A stretch of 36,244 nucleotides of DNA from an uncultured Lachnospiraceae bacterium (lineage in GTDB: Bacteria > Bacillota > Clostridia > Lachnospirales > Lachnospiraceae). Shown here piece by piece: positions 7,867 through 16,749 of this stretch; within the stretch, counting starts at the first letter, position 1; every line of letters starts with the position of its first letter. Position numbers and translations under genes: made by a program. The notes beneath the pieces were generated by a model. The model worked only from the letters and a program-made list of their open reading frames with translations. It ran no database searches and was not told the DNA's origin. The stretch covers positions 1 through 36,244 of the forward strand of contig CAKRJT010000028.1 of assembly GCA_934351925.1 (NCBI GenBank). Direction: 5' to 3'.

Positions 7867-8907
7867 ATGGTGAAGGTTGGTATTATCGGTTCTACAGGCT
7901 ATGCGGGCAATGAGCTTGTGAGGCTCTTACTCGGACACAGGGACGTGGAGATTGTATGGTATGGCTCAAGAAGCTATATAGATAAGAAGTATTCGCAGGT
8001 TTACCGGAATATGTTCAAGCTGGTTGACAATGTGTGCAAGGACGACAACATGGAGGAACTGGCGTCACAGGTAGATGTCATATTCACGGCGACACCGCAG
8101 GGACTCTGCGCTTCACTTGTGAATGATGACATTTTATCTAAGGTGAAAATTATCGATTTGAGTGCGGATTTCAGGCTCAAGGACGTGAAGGTCTATGAGG
8201 AGTGGTACAGGCTTGAGCACGCCGCGCCGCAGTACATAGATGAGGCTGTTTACGGGCTGTGCGAGCTCAACAGGGAAAAAATTAAGAACACGAGAATACT
8301 TGCCAATCCGGGCTGCTATACGACCTGTTCGATACTCTCGATTTACCCGCTGGTGAAGGAGGGGCTTATAAAGCCGCAGTCAATCATTATCGATGCGAAA
8401 TCGGGTACCTCCGGTGCAGGAAGGGGTGCGAAGGTGGAGAACCTCTACTGTGAGGTCAATGAGAGTATTAAAGCTTACGGGGTAGGAACACACAGACACA
8501 CTCCTGAGATTGAGGAGCAGCTCTCCTATGCAGCCGGCGAGGATGTGAAGCTCATTTTCACACCGCATCTTGTACCTATGAATAGGGGAATACTTGTGAC
8601 AGCGTATGCAGATCTGAAGGACGGTGTGACAGACGAGATGATACGAGCAGCTTACGGGAAGCACTACGCCAACGAATTTTTTATACGGCTTCTCGACAAG
8701 GATGTGTGCCCTGAGACACGATGGGTTGAGGGAAGCAATTTTGTGGACATCAATTATAAGGTTGAGCCGAGAACGGGACGTGTCATAATCATGGGCGCGA
8801 TAGACAATCTCGTGAAGGGTGCGGCAGGCCAGGCCGTACAGAACATGAACATAATGTTCGGATTTGATGAGAAGGAAGGACTTATGGGTGCGCCAATGTT
8901 TCCGTAA
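7867..8907 (+). CDS. argC: N-acetyl-gamma-glutamyl-phosphate reductase
   Basis: Reduces N-acetylglutamyl phosphate to the semialdehyde with NADPH, the third step of ornithine synthesis. The 346-residue protein has the nucleotide-binding GSTGYAG near its N-terminus and the catalytic cysteine C150 in LANPGCYTTC. I start at 7867 rather than 7858 because AGGAG at 7853-7857 abuts the first ATG but is 9 bases from the second. It is the first gene of the argC-J-B-D operon. Confidence 0.96.
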   Translation: MVKVGIIGSTGYAGNELVRLLLGHRDVEIVWYGSRSYIDKKYSQVYRNMFKLVDNVCKDDNMEELASQVDVIFTATPQGLCASLVNDDILSKVKIIDLSADFRLKDVKVYEEWYRLEHAAPQYIDEAVYGLCELNREKIKNTRILANPGCYTTCSILSIYPLVKEGLIKPQSIIIDAKSGTSGAGRGAKVENLYCEVNESIKAYGVGTHRHTPEIEEQLSYAAGEDVKLIFTPHLVPMNRGILVTAYADLKDGVTDEMIRAAYGKHYANEFFIRLLDKDVCPETRWVEGSNFVDINYKVEPRTGRVIIMGAIDNLVKGAAGQAVQNMNIMFGFDEKEGLMGAPMFP

Positions 8908-8939
8908 AAGGGATTGCTGCCGGAAGTTGTGAAATTCTG

Positions 8940-8954
8940 CCGGTACATTACCGG
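8940..8954 (+). other. Small CCGGTA stem-loop between argC and argJ
   Basis: CCGGTA at 8940-8945 pairs with TACCGG at 8949-8954 around a 3-base loop. There is no U-tract, so it is more likely an mRNA processing or stability element than a terminator. It sits 44 bases before the argJ start codon. Confidence 0.35.
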
Positions 8955-8998
8955 ACATGTTCTTATGTATGAAATTTAATGATTAGGAGGATATAGAC

Positions 8999-10225
8999 AT
9001 GAAATATATAGATGGCGGTGTCTGTGCCGCGAAGGGCTTTAAGGCGACGGGGCTTAATGCGGGGATTAAGAATAACGTGAAGAAGGATATGGCACTGGTA
9101 TTCTCGGAGGTGCCTTGTGTCAAGGCGGGGACTTTTACCACCAACAGGGTGTGTGCTGCTCCGGTAAAGTGGGATAAGAAGGTGGTTTTCGAGTCCGGGA
9201 GCGCACAGGCTATTGTTGTAAACAGCGGCATTGCGAATGCGTGCACGGGTGAGGAGGGCTACGAAAAGTGCCGGCAGATGGCAGCAAAGACTGCGGCACA
9301 GCTTGGAATAAGCGAGGACGCGGTTCTGGTTGCGAGCACGGGTGTTATCGGAAAGCAGCTTCCTATGGATATTATCGGAAAGGGAATTGAACTGCTTCCT
9401 AAGCAGCTCGGAGCGACTGCGTCGGACGCGGCGCTTGCGGCTGAGGCGATTATGACGACGGATACGAAGTCTAAGCAGGCTGCCGTTGAGGTTGAAATTG
9501 ACGGTGTTCCGGTACACATCGGAGGAATGTGCAAGGGTTCGGGAATGATACACCCTAATATGGCGACTATGCTGTGCTTTATCACCTCAGATGCGGTTGT
9601 CGATGAGAAGCTTTTGCAGAAGATGGTGCGCGCGATAGTCGATGACACCTTCAATATGATATCGGTTGACGGCGACACGTCGACGAACGACTCAGTGCTC
9701 CTGCTTGCAAACGGAATGGCAGGGAATAAGAAGATTGAGGATGAGGACAGCGCGGGCTATAAGGAGTTTTATGACGCACTCTTCTACATTCTGTGTGAGC
9801 TTTCAAAGAAGATTGCCGGGGACGGCGAGGGTGCCACCTGTCTTTTTGAGGTTCAGATGAAGAATGTAAAGACAAAGGCGGATGCCAAGGTACTCGCAAA
9901 GTCGGTAATCACCTCCAATCTTACCAAGGCGGCAATCTACGGGCACGATGCGAACTGGGGAAGAATACTCTGTGCGATGGGATATTCGGGAGTGGATTTC
10001 GACCCGGAGAAGGTTGACATATGGTTTAAGAGTGAGGCGGGCGAGTTGAAGATTGTCGAGGACGGCAAGGCGACCGACTACAGCGAGGAGAAGGCGACGC
10101 AGATACTCTCGAAGGAGCATGTAATTGCGATTGCCGATGTGAAGCAGGGAACCGAGTCAGCGACTGCTTACGGCTGTGACCTCACACATGAGTATGTCTC
10201 AATCAATGCCGATTACAGAAGCTAA
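8999..10225 (+). CDS. argJ: Bifunctional ornithine acetyltransferase / N-acetylglutamate synthase
   Basis: Moves the acetyl group from N-acetylornithine to glutamate, closing the acetyl cycle; many members also make N-acetylglutamate from acetyl-CoA. The 408-residue precursor contains KGSGMIHPNMATML, where self-cleavage occurs before Thr190 to give the alpha and beta chains and expose the nucleophile. AGGAGG lies 11 bases upstream. The presence of argJ explains why no separate argA or argE is needed here. Confidence 0.96.
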   Translation: MKYIDGGVCAAKGFKATGLNAGIKNNVKKDMALVFSEVPCVKAGTFTTNRVCAAPVKWDKKVVFESGSAQAIVVNSGIANACTGEEGYEKCRQMAAKTAAQLGISEDAVLVASTGVIGKQLPMDIIGKGIELLPKQLGATASDAALAAEAIMTTDTKSKQAAVEVEIDGVPVHIGGMCKGSGMIHPNMATMLCFITSDAVVDEKLLQKMVRAIVDDTFNMISVDGDTSTNDSVLLLANGMAGNKKIEDEDSAGYKEFYDALFYILCELSKKIAGDGEGATCLFEVQMKNVKTKADAKVLAKSVITSNLTKAAIYGHDANWGRILCAMGYSGVDFDPEKVDIWFKSEAGELKIVEDGKATDYSEEKATQILSKEHVIAIADVKQGTESATAYGCDLTHEYVSINADYRS

Positions 10226-10235
10226 GGAGGAAAAA

Positions 10236-11141
10236 ATGATGCGTAACTATGACAATGAGATGGCGAAGGCTAATGTGCTGATAGAGGCACTGCCTTATAT
10301 TCAGAAATTCAACCGCAAGATTATAGTCGTAAAGTATGGTGGAAGTGCCATGGTCGACGAGGAACTTAAAAAGAAGGTTATCGAGGATGTTGTACTCTTA
10401 AAGCTTGTAGGATTTAAGCCGATTATTGTTCACGGCGGCGGCAAGGAGATAAGCCGCTGGGTTGCGAAATCGGGAATGGAACCGAGATTTGTGAACGGGC
10501 TCAGGGTTACGGACGAGCCGACGATGGAGATTGCCGAGATGGTTTTAAACAGGGTCAACAAGAGTCTTGTAAATCTCGTTGAGCAGCTTGGCGTCAAGGC
10601 TGCCGGAATAAGCGGCAAGGACGGAGCGATGATTCATGTCACCAAGAAACTCTCGGGAGGACAGGACATTGGTTTTGTCGGGGAGGTGACGAAGGTTGAT
10701 CCGTCGCTTATTAACACTCTTATCGAGAATGATTTTATACCGATTATTTGTCCTATCGGAATAGACGATGACTACAATACATACAACATCAATGCCGATG
10801 ACGCGGCATGTGCCATCGCCAAGGCGGTCAAGGCTGAGAAACTTGCATTTTTAACAGATATTGAGGGAGTAAGAAAGGTTGCCGACGACCCGGAGACGCT
10901 GATCTCGGAACTCAGTCTTACCGAGGCTGAGGAGCTTATCGGAAACGGAAATATAGGCGGAGGAATGTTACCTAAGCTTAACAACTGTATAGATGCCATT
11001 GAGAACGGTGTTTCGAGGGTGCATATCATGGACGGACGTATTCCGCACTGCCTGCTTCTCGAGATTTTTACCAACAAGGGTATTGGAACGGCTATTATAG
11101 ACAGAGACGCAGAGAGGTTTTATGATGGAGACAAAAACTAA
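10236..11141 (+). CDS. argB: Acetylglutamate kinase
   Basis: Phosphorylates N-acetylglutamate with ATP. The 301-residue protein has VVKYGGSAM for phosphate binding, IIVHGGGKEISRW for the substrate, and the conserved GGMLPKLNNCIDAI toward the end. The N-terminal helix (ANVLIEALPYIQKFN) is the extension found in arginine-sensitive hexameric forms, so feedback inhibition by arginine is plausible. The frame is open to 10176, but AAGGAGG at 10224-10230 places the start at 10236 or 10239 (tandem ATG ATG), just after argJ. Confidence 0.96.
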   Translation: MMRNYDNEMAKANVLIEALPYIQKFNRKIIVVKYGGSAMVDEELKKKVIEDVVLLKLVGFKPIIVHGGGKEISRWVAKSGMEPRFVNGLRVTDEPTMEIAEMVLNRVNKSLVNLVEQLGVKAAGISGKDGAMIHVTKKLSGGQDIGFVGEVTKVDPSLINTLIENDFIPIICPIGIDDDYNTYNINADDAACAIAKAVKAEKLAFLTDIEGVRKVADDPETLISELSLTEAEELIGNGNIGGGMLPKLNNCIDAIENGVSRVHIMDGRIPHCLLLEIFTNKGIGTAIIDRDAERFYDGDKN

Positions 11142-12318
11142 TACTATAATTAATAAAGCAGAGGAAAATCTTATCCACACCTACAACAGGGCAGATTTGG
11201 TGCTTGACCACGGCGACGGCGTGTATCTGTATGATGTGGAGGGAAAAAGATATCTTGATTTTGCCGCAGGTATAGCAGTGTACGCACTTGGGTATAATTA
11301 TCAGGATTACAATGATGCGGTCAAGGCACAGGTCGATAAGATTGTGCACATTTCCAACCTCTACTACAGTGAACCGCTCGCCGATGCGGCAGAAAAGCTG
11401 GTTAAGGCGACGGGACTTAGCAAGGCATTTTTTACCAACAGTGGAACAGAGGCGATTGAGGGAGCATTAAAGCTTGCAAAGAAGTACGCTTACCTTCGCG
11501 ACAACAGCACCGACCATGAGATTATCGCCATGGAACATTCCTTCCACGGAAGAAGCATGGGAGCGCTCTCCGTCACGGGAAATGCACATTACAGGGAGGC
11601 GTTCGGACCGCTTATACCGGGAATACGCTTCGCTGAGTACAATAATCTGGACAGTGTGAAGGCACTTGTAAATGATAAGACCTGCGCGATAATATGCGAG
11701 ACGGTTCAGGGTGAGGGCGGAATATTCCCTGCCGAAAAGGAATTTTTGGAGGGTATTAGAAAGCTCTGCGATGATAAAGAAATGCTTCTCATTCTCGATG
11801 AGATACAGTGCGGCATGGGGCGCACGGGTTCGATGTTTGCATATCAGCAGTATGGTGTCAAGCCTGATGTGGTGACAGTTGCAAAGGCACTCGGCTGCGG
11901 CATGCCTGTGGGCGCTTTTGTTGCAAATGAGAAATGCGACAAGGTTCTGGTTCCGGGTGACCACGGCACGACCTACGGCGGCAACCCGCTCGCGACGGCA
12001 GCCGCCTCAAAGGTATTTGACTTATTCGAGAAAAATGATATCATAGGACATGTGAATGAGGTGGCGCCTTATCTTATGGAGAAGCTTAGGGCATTTGCTG
12101 ACAGGCATGATTGTGTAAAGGCGGTCAGAGGTCTTGGACTTATGTGCGGCATGCAGTTTGCGGACGGGCTTCCTGTAGGAAATGTCGTGAAAGCGGCAAG
12201 AGAGCATGGACTTATCGTTATAAGTGCGGGACTTAATACGCTCAGGTTTGTTCCTCCGCTTATAATCACGAAGCAGAATGTGGACGAGATGATTGACATT
12301 CTTGAAAAATGTGTATAA
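11125..12318 (+). CDS. argD: Acetylornithine aminotransferase
   Basis: A PLP enzyme that converts N-acetylglutamate semialdehyde to N-acetylornithine using glutamate. The roughly 397-residue protein is class III: LILDEIQCGMGRTG holds the cofactor aspartate, and the Schiff-base lysine is K254 in AKALGCGMPVGAF. Tandem ATG codons at 11122 and 11125 are both possible; AGAGG at 11113-11117 is better spaced for the second. It overlaps argB by 17 bases, so it is translationally coupled. No terminator follows it, so transcription may run on into the lipoprotein gene. Confidence 0.95.
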   Translation: METKTNTIINKAEENLIHTYNRADLVLDHGDGVYLYDVEGKRYLDFAAGIAVYALGYNYQDYNDAVKAQVDKIVHISNLYYSEPLADAAEKLVKATGLSKAFFTNSGTEAIEGALKLAKKYAYLRDNSTDHEIIAMEHSFHGRSMGALSVTGNAHYREAFGPLIPGIRFAEYNNLDSVKALVNDKTCAIICETVQGEGGIFPAEKEFLEGIRKLCDDKEMLLILDEIQCGMGRTGSMFAYQQYGVKPDVVTVAKALGCGMPVGAFVANEKCDKVLVPGDHGTTYGGNPLATAAASKVFDLFEKNDIIGHVNEVAPYLMEKLRAFADRHDCVKAVRGLGLMCGMQFADGLPVGNVVKAAREHGLIVISAGLNTLRFVPPLIITKQNVDEMIDILEKCV

Positions 12319-12400
12319 GACCGCCTCATTATTAAGCCGGGACACTTTATCTGAAACAGCGGTGTGTTGGCTATAAATAGTGAAAGGTTTTAGTTTATAT

Positions 12401-13696
12401 ATGAAATTTGTTTGTTTGGTAAAAAAAATATGTGCAGGGGCCTTTGCAGGCATGCTTGCCGTGGTGAGTCTTTCAGGGTGCAGAATCCAGTACGTTGAAG
12501 ATGAGACAACTTCCGCAGATGAGACTGTTTTAGAGCCGGCTGTATCTGATGAGCCTGTTAATATTAAGCTATGGTACAGCGACGAGACTTTTAGCGCGTA
12601 TCTTAAGTACTGTGCTGACGAGTATGAGACGGCGAATAAGAATGTCCACATCAAGCTGGAATATGTGCCGGAGGCGGACTATGTTGATACTCTCACAGCG
12701 GAGGCGATTAAGCCGGACACGGTTGATCTCTATATGATTGACAATGACAAGCTTGAACAGGTGAGACTTGCGGGTATAGCGGCGGAGAACAGACTGACGG
12801 ATATTTATAATATATATAACTATAGTCAGACTGCGCTTGATGCCTGTACCTACAATGGCATGCTGATTGCATATCCTTTAAGCTATGATACAAGTTTCCT
12901 TATCTATAATGCAGAATTTGTGCAGGATGTGGACATAGAGACCTTTGACGATGTCAAGCTCTTTGCCGAGAATATGGAGGTTCCTGCAGGGAGCAGTATA
13001 AGTTCGGTGTTTACCTGTGATCTGCAGGACATATTTTATAATTATGGTTATCTCGGGGCTTACCTTGACATTGGGGGCAGGAGCGGAGATGACAGAACGA
13101 GTGTATTCGAGCTTACACAGGAGCTTACACAGGCGACAGAGCTGTATAAGCAGTTGGTAGAATACTTTTACATTGATATAAACAATGTCGACTATTATTC
13201 CTGCATCAATGAGTTTGAGAAGGGTTCGGTTGTGTTCACAATCGGAGATATGGAGATGTACACAAGAGCGAAGGCGCAGGAGGGCCTGAGTGTAGGTACG
13301 GCGCCTTTTCCGGATATGAGTCCGCAGATTAAGAGTGCACCGTTATCGGTTACAACCGCCATCGCCGTCAATCCTTTTTCGGACAACCTGACCGTGGCGC
13401 AGAGTTTTGCAAAGCTTATTACTTACACCAATGTCGGCGAGCTGTATATACAGTCAGGAACGCCGGCGTGCCGCAGAATTGATAATGAGGACGGGAATCT
13501 GAACAGGATTTACGAGTCCTATGATAAATCGGTTCCTAAGCTCAAGCTGATGTACAGCGATGAGTTCTATGCATTGCTTGAGGTGACGATGCACCGTATT
13601 GCGGAAGGGACGGGAGATGTACAGATTTTGTCAAATGTCAGAAATTATTTAATACAGAATTGGCAGATTGAAGAGAGCGGAGCTGCAAATCAGTAA
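12401..13696 (+). CDS. Extracellular solute-binding lipoprotein (ABC importer type)
   Basis: A protein of about 431 residues with a lipoprotein signal: basic VKK, a hydrophobic stretch, and the lipobox LSGC with Cys27 as the acylation site. The mature part (VNIKLWYSDETFSAYLKYCADEYE) matches family 1 substrate-binding proteins, which usually bind sugars or peptides. No permease or ATPase gene is nearby, so it is an orphan. The start is uncertain: a GTG at 12380 is in frame but lacks a ribosome site, and the ATG at 12401 has only a distant AAAGG. It lies 82 bases after argD and is closed by a strong terminator, so it may ride on the arginine operon. The ligand cannot be read from the sequence. 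Confidence 0.82.
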   Translation: MKFVCLVKKICAGAFAGMLAVVSLSGCRIQYVEDETTSADETVLEPAVSDEPVNIKLWYSDETFSAYLKYCADEYETANKNVHIKLEYVPEADYVDTLTAEAIKPDTVDLYMIDNDKLEQVRLAGIAAENRLTDIYNIYNYSQTALDACTYNGMLIAYPLSYDTSFLIYNAEFVQDVDIETFDDVKLFAENMEVPAGSSISSVFTCDLQDIFYNYGYLGAYLDIGGRSGDDRTSVFELTQELTQATELYKQLVEYFYIDINNVDYYSCINEFEKGSVVFTIGDMEMYTRAKAQEGLSVGTAPFPDMSPQIKSAPLSVTTAIAVNPFSDNLTVAQSFAKLITYTNVGELYIQSGTPACRRIDNEDGNLNRIYESYDKSVPKLKLMYSDEFYALLEVTMHRIAEGTGDVQILSNVRNYLIQNWQIEESGAANQ

Positions 13697-13722
13697 TGGC
13701 GCATAATTGCGCGATAAATGTT

Positions 13723-13752
13723 AAAAACCCGGTTGCAATGACCGGGTTTTTT
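13723..13752 (+). terminator. Rho-independent terminator after the solute-binding lipoprotein
   Basis: The stem AAAAACCCGGT at 13723-13733 pairs with 13741-13751 around a 7-base loop, and the 3' arm runs into six T residues. A smaller GCGCA/TGCGC hairpin lies just before it at 13699-13712. Confidence 0.9.
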
Positions 13753-13761
13753 AGTTACAAT
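13733..13761 (+). promoter_or_regulatory. Candidate comEA promoter overlapping the terminator
   Basis: TTGCAA at 13733-13738 and TACAAT at 13756-13761 are 17 bases apart. The -35 box uses bases in the loop of the preceding terminator, so the two elements are nested. Confidence 0.45.
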
Positions 13762-13796
13762 AACTATATCAGGCTATCTTTCCTGAATCAGAGGGA

Positions 13797-13817
13797 CCTT
13801 ATGAGACAGACATAAGG
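13797..13817 (+). promoter_or_regulatory. Stem-loop covering the comEA ribosome site
   Basis: CCTTATG at 13797-13803 pairs perfectly with CATAAGG at 13811-13817. The 3' arm contains most of the Shine-Dalgarno AAGGAG (13814-13819), so the folded form could limit comEA translation. Confidence 0.45.
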
Positions 13818-13824
13818 AGAGAAT

Positions 13825-14502
13825 ATGATTAAAAAAAGATACTATAAAGCTATTGCTTACACTGCGGGAGTTCTCGCTTTTTTGTCATGTGGCTTTTTAT
13901 ATTCCTGTACTTCAGATAGGAGCGCATCATATACAATAGAAAATGATGCCGTAGGCACAGTATATGGAACGGAATTTTCTGAGAAAGCTGCAAATGGCAC
14001 TGCATCGGATGCCATGGGTGCCGCAACAGTCGACGGCACTGAAGCCATAACAAGTCAGACACAGGCAACGGTATTCGTTTATGTGTGCGGCAATGTGGTT
14101 AATCCGGGGGTCTATGAGGCTGCAGAGGACGCGAGGGTGTACGAGCTTATCGACATGGCAGGCGGAGTGACACAGGACGGCTGTGCAGAGGCACTCAATC
14201 TGGCGGAACATGTTTTTGACGGTCAGAAGCTGTATGTGCCGGACTATGGTGAGTATGATTTCACGGAAAACATTGTAAATCAGACGGGCACCGCCGGGCA
14301 GGGCGATGGTCTTGTCAATATCAACGAGGCAGGAATTGAACTTTTGATGACGCTTCCGGGGATAGGAAAATCGCGCGCGCAGGCAATAATAGACTACAGG
14401 GACAGCTATGGCAGATTTGGCAGCATTGAGGATATAATGCAGGTAAGCGGAATAAAGGAAAGTGCTTTTTCAAAAATAAAAGAATATATTTGTGTGAACT
14501 GA
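13825..14502 (+). CDS. comEA: ComEA-type DNA-binding competence protein
   Basis: A 225-residue membrane-anchored DNA receptor for uptake. A hydrophobic segment at about 10-27 ends in FLYSC, which could serve as a signal anchor or a lipobox. A low-complexity Ala/Gly/Thr spacer leads to an SLBB domain at about 80-135 (VFVYVCGNVVNPGVYE) and a helix-hairpin-helix DNA-binding domain at about 163-222 (VNINEAGIELLMTLPGIGKSRA). The order and size fit the family. It opens a five-gene run that ends in comEC, with a two-component system and a GerMN lipoprotein between the two uptake genes. Confidence 0.92.
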   Translation: MIKKRYYKAIAYTAGVLAFLSCGFLYSCTSDRSASYTIENDAVGTVYGTEFSEKAANGTASDAMGAATVDGTEAITSQTQATVFVYVCGNVVNPGVYEAAEDARVYELIDMAGGVTQDGCAEALNLAEHVFDGQKLYVPDYGEYDFTENIVNQTGTAGQGDGLVNINEAGIELLMTLPGIGKSRAQAIIDYRDSYGRFGSIEDIMQVSGIKESAFSKIKEYICVN

Positions 14503-14539
14503 AAATAAAGTGATTTTGAGGGTAACGGAAAGGGGAAAA

Positions 14540-15226
14540 ATGGCTGATAAGGTATTGGTGGTTGACGATGAGAAGTTGATTGTAAAGGGGATAAAATACA
14601 GCCTGGAGCAGGACGGAATGGAGGTGTTCTGCGCCTATGACGGCAGGGAGGCGCTTGAGCTTATCAAGGCTAACAATTATGACATTGTTCTGCTCGATGT
14701 CATGCTGCCGGAGATGGACGGATACACGGTATGCCAGCAGGTGAGGGAGTTCTCAGACGTGCCTATTATTATGATTACTGCAAAGAGCGAGGACATGGAC
14801 AAGATATTAGGGCTTGATTATGGCGCTGATGACTATATGACGAAACCGTTTAATATTCTTGAGGTTAAGGCGCGCATAAAGGCAATAAAGAGAAGGAACA
14901 GACATATCATTCCGACAGACCCGTCGACGCGCATTATCGCGGGCAACATGGTTATGGACAGAAATAACAGGCATGTGTATATAAAGGGGCGTGAAATCAG
15001 CCTTACGACAAAGGAGTATGATGTTCTTGAGCTGCTTGTGACCAATCCGAACAAGGTATACGGCAGAGAGATGCTTCTAAGCCTCATCTGGGGTTACGAT
15101 TACCCGGGTGATGCGAGGACAGTTGATGTGCATATCCGAAGACTCCGAGAGAAGATTGAGACTAACCCGAGCGAGCCGGAGTATGTGCACACCAAGTGGG
15201 GAATGGGGTATTTCTTTAAGCAGTAG
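14540..15226 (+). CDS. OmpR/PhoB-family response regulator
   Basis: A 228-residue two-domain regulator. The receiver has the acidic pair D9/D10, the phosphorylated D53 in IVLLDVMLPEMDGY, the Thr of MITAKSE and the Lys of DYMTKPF. The C-terminal winged helix contains REISLTTKEYDVLELL and DARTVDVHIRRLREKIE. I start at 14540, after AAAGGGG, rather than at an in-frame GTG at 14510. The kinase gene follows 53 bases later and is the expected partner. The sequence is closest in style to WalR/MtrA regulators; target genes are unknown. Confidence 0.95.
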   Translation: MADKVLVVDDEKLIVKGIKYSLEQDGMEVFCAYDGREALELIKANNYDIVLLDVMLPEMDGYTVCQQVREFSDVPIIMITAKSEDMDKILGLDYGADDYMTKPFNILEVKARIKAIKRRNRHIIPTDPSTRIIAGNMVMDRNNRHVYIKGREISLTTKEYDVLELLVTNPNKVYGREMLLSLIWGYDYPGDARTVDVHIRRLREKIETNPSEPEYVHTKWGMGYFFKQ

Positions 15227-15239
15227 CAGGAAAGCATTG

Positions 15240-15268
15240 ATATTGCTGCCACTGTTGGGCAGCAATAT
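15240..15268 (+). other. Perfect 11-bp stem-loop between regulator and kinase
   Basis: ATATTGCTGCC at 15240-15250 pairs with 15258-15268 around a 7-base loop. There is no U-tract. It ends one base before the kinase ribosome site GGGAGA, so it could set the regulator-to-kinase ratio by mRNA processing or by affecting initiation. Confidence 0.5.
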
Positions 15269-15279
15269 GGGAGATTGAT

Positions 15280-16734
15280 ATGAAAAATAAGCTTTTGTCT
15301 TTTTGCAGGACAATAAGAAAGCATCTGTTCAGCATAAGATTTACTGCGGTTATAGTGGTGCTCATTGCGTCGGTGGTTCCGCTTTTGTCGGTAAAGGGTA
15401 TAGCAGTGAAATTATTCCGGAACAGGGAGATAAAGCAGCTTGAGTCGCAGCTTCTGAATACGGGAAATCTTCTCGCGGCGGATATAGGCAAGAACGGATA
15501 TTTTAATAAGCAGTATGATGAAAAAATAAATGCACAGCTTGAGCAGATTTCTTATATGTATTCCGGGCGGGTTGTAATAGTGGCTGCCAATTATATAGTT
15601 GTGAAGGACACATATGTTGACCAGGAGAACAAGACGCTGGTATCTTATGAGGTAAATCAGGCATTTCACGGAATTTCCACGACAGACTATGATGAAAGTT
15701 ATGGAATAATAGAGCTGACACAGCCGATATATGCTGCGGATTCGAGTACCATAATAGGTGTTCTTGTGTTTGCCGTGCCTGATACGTCTGTAAGGGAGGA
15801 GGTTCAGTACCTTGAACATTTTATGACATATGCGGTCGATATAGTGTTCACGGTGATGCTGCTTGCAGCGCTTGGCTACGCAGTGGCGATAAGCAGACCT
15901 TTAAGAAGGCTTGCCGAGTCGATACATGGAATAACCAGCGGATATATGGATAAGAGGCTTGATGAAACGAAGGGGTTTGGTGAGGTGTGCCTTATTTCAA
16001 CGGAGGTCAACAAGATGCTTGAACGTCTGAAAACTCTCGACGATTCAAGGCAGGAGTTCGTTTCGAATGTTTCACATGAGTTAAAGACGCCAATAACGTC
16101 AATTAAGGTTCTGGCTGACTCGCTTAACGGGCAGGAGAATGTACCGATTGAACTGTATCAGGAATTCATGCACGATATTGTGGAGGAGATTGACAGGGAA
16201 AACCAGATTATAAATGACCTTCTTTCACTTGTGCGAATGGACAAGACCGCTGCGGAGTTAAATATCGCACCGCAGAATATGAACGAGCTTGTGGAGCGTG
16301 TGCTGAAGCGTCTGAAGCCTATCGCGGAGGAGAAGAACATAGAGCTGGTGCTCGAAAGTTTCAGACCTGTTGTCGCCGAGATTGATGAGGTTAAGATAAC
16401 ACAGGTAGTCACCAATCTCGTGGAAAACGGAATTAAGTACAATGTGGCAAACGGATGGGTGAGAGTATCAGTCAATGCTGACCACAAGTTCTTTTACCTG
16501 ACGGTTGCTGATTCTGGAATCGGAATTCCCGATGACAGCCGGGACAAGATATTTGAGCGATTTTACCGCGTTGATAAGGCGCGTTCACGTCAAACGGGAG
16601 GAACCGGTCTTGGTCTTGCCATAGCAAAGACAGTTATTCTCATGCACAAGGGTGCCATAAGGGTATACAGCAAGGAGGGGGAGGGAAGCACCTTCACAGT
16701 CCGCATACCGCTCACGCAGCCTAAGAAATCATAA
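15280..16734 (+). CDS. Membrane sensor histidine kinase (WalK/MtrB-like layout)
   Basis: A 484-residue kinase with a membrane segment at about 20-45, an extracytoplasmic sensor of about 135 residues, a second segment at about 183-205, a HAMP linker, a HisKA domain with the phosphorylated H266 in FVSNVSHELKTPITS, and an ATPase domain with N box (NLVENGIKYN), G1 (ADSGIGIP), F box and G2 (TGGTGLGLAIAK). All catalytic motifs are intact. The ATG at 15280 follows GGGAGA. It should phosphorylate the upstream regulator. The sensed signal is unknown; the following lipoprotein is a candidate partner. Confidence 0.95.
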   Translation: MKNKLLSFCRTIRKHLFSIRFTAVIVVLIASVVPLLSVKGIAVKLFRNREIKQLESQLLNTGNLLAADIGKNGYFNKQYDEKINAQLEQISYMYSGRVVIVAANYIVVKDTYVDQENKTLVSYEVNQAFHGISTTDYDESYGIIELTQPIYAADSSTIIGVLVFAVPDTSVREEVQYLEHFMTYAVDIVFTVMLLAALGYAVAISRPLRRLAESIHGITSGYMDKRLDETKGFGEVCLISTEVNKMLERLKTLDDSRQEFVSNVSHELKTPITSIKVLADSLNGQENVPIELYQEFMHDIVEEIDRENQIINDLLSLVRMDKTAAELNIAPQNMNELVERVLKRLKPIAEEKNIELVLESFRPVVAEIDEVKITQVVTNLVENGIKYNVANGWVRVSVNADHKFFYLTVADSGIGIPDDSRDKIFERFYRVDKARSRQTGGTGLGLAIAKTVILMHKGAIRVYSKEGEGSTFTVRIPLTQPKKS

Positions 16735-16749
16735 AGACGGAGAGGTAGC

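Noticed and set aside
8963..9553. Minus-strand ORF of 196 residues opposite argJ
   Set aside because: Shadow of argJ codon use; the argJ frame carries conserved motifs.
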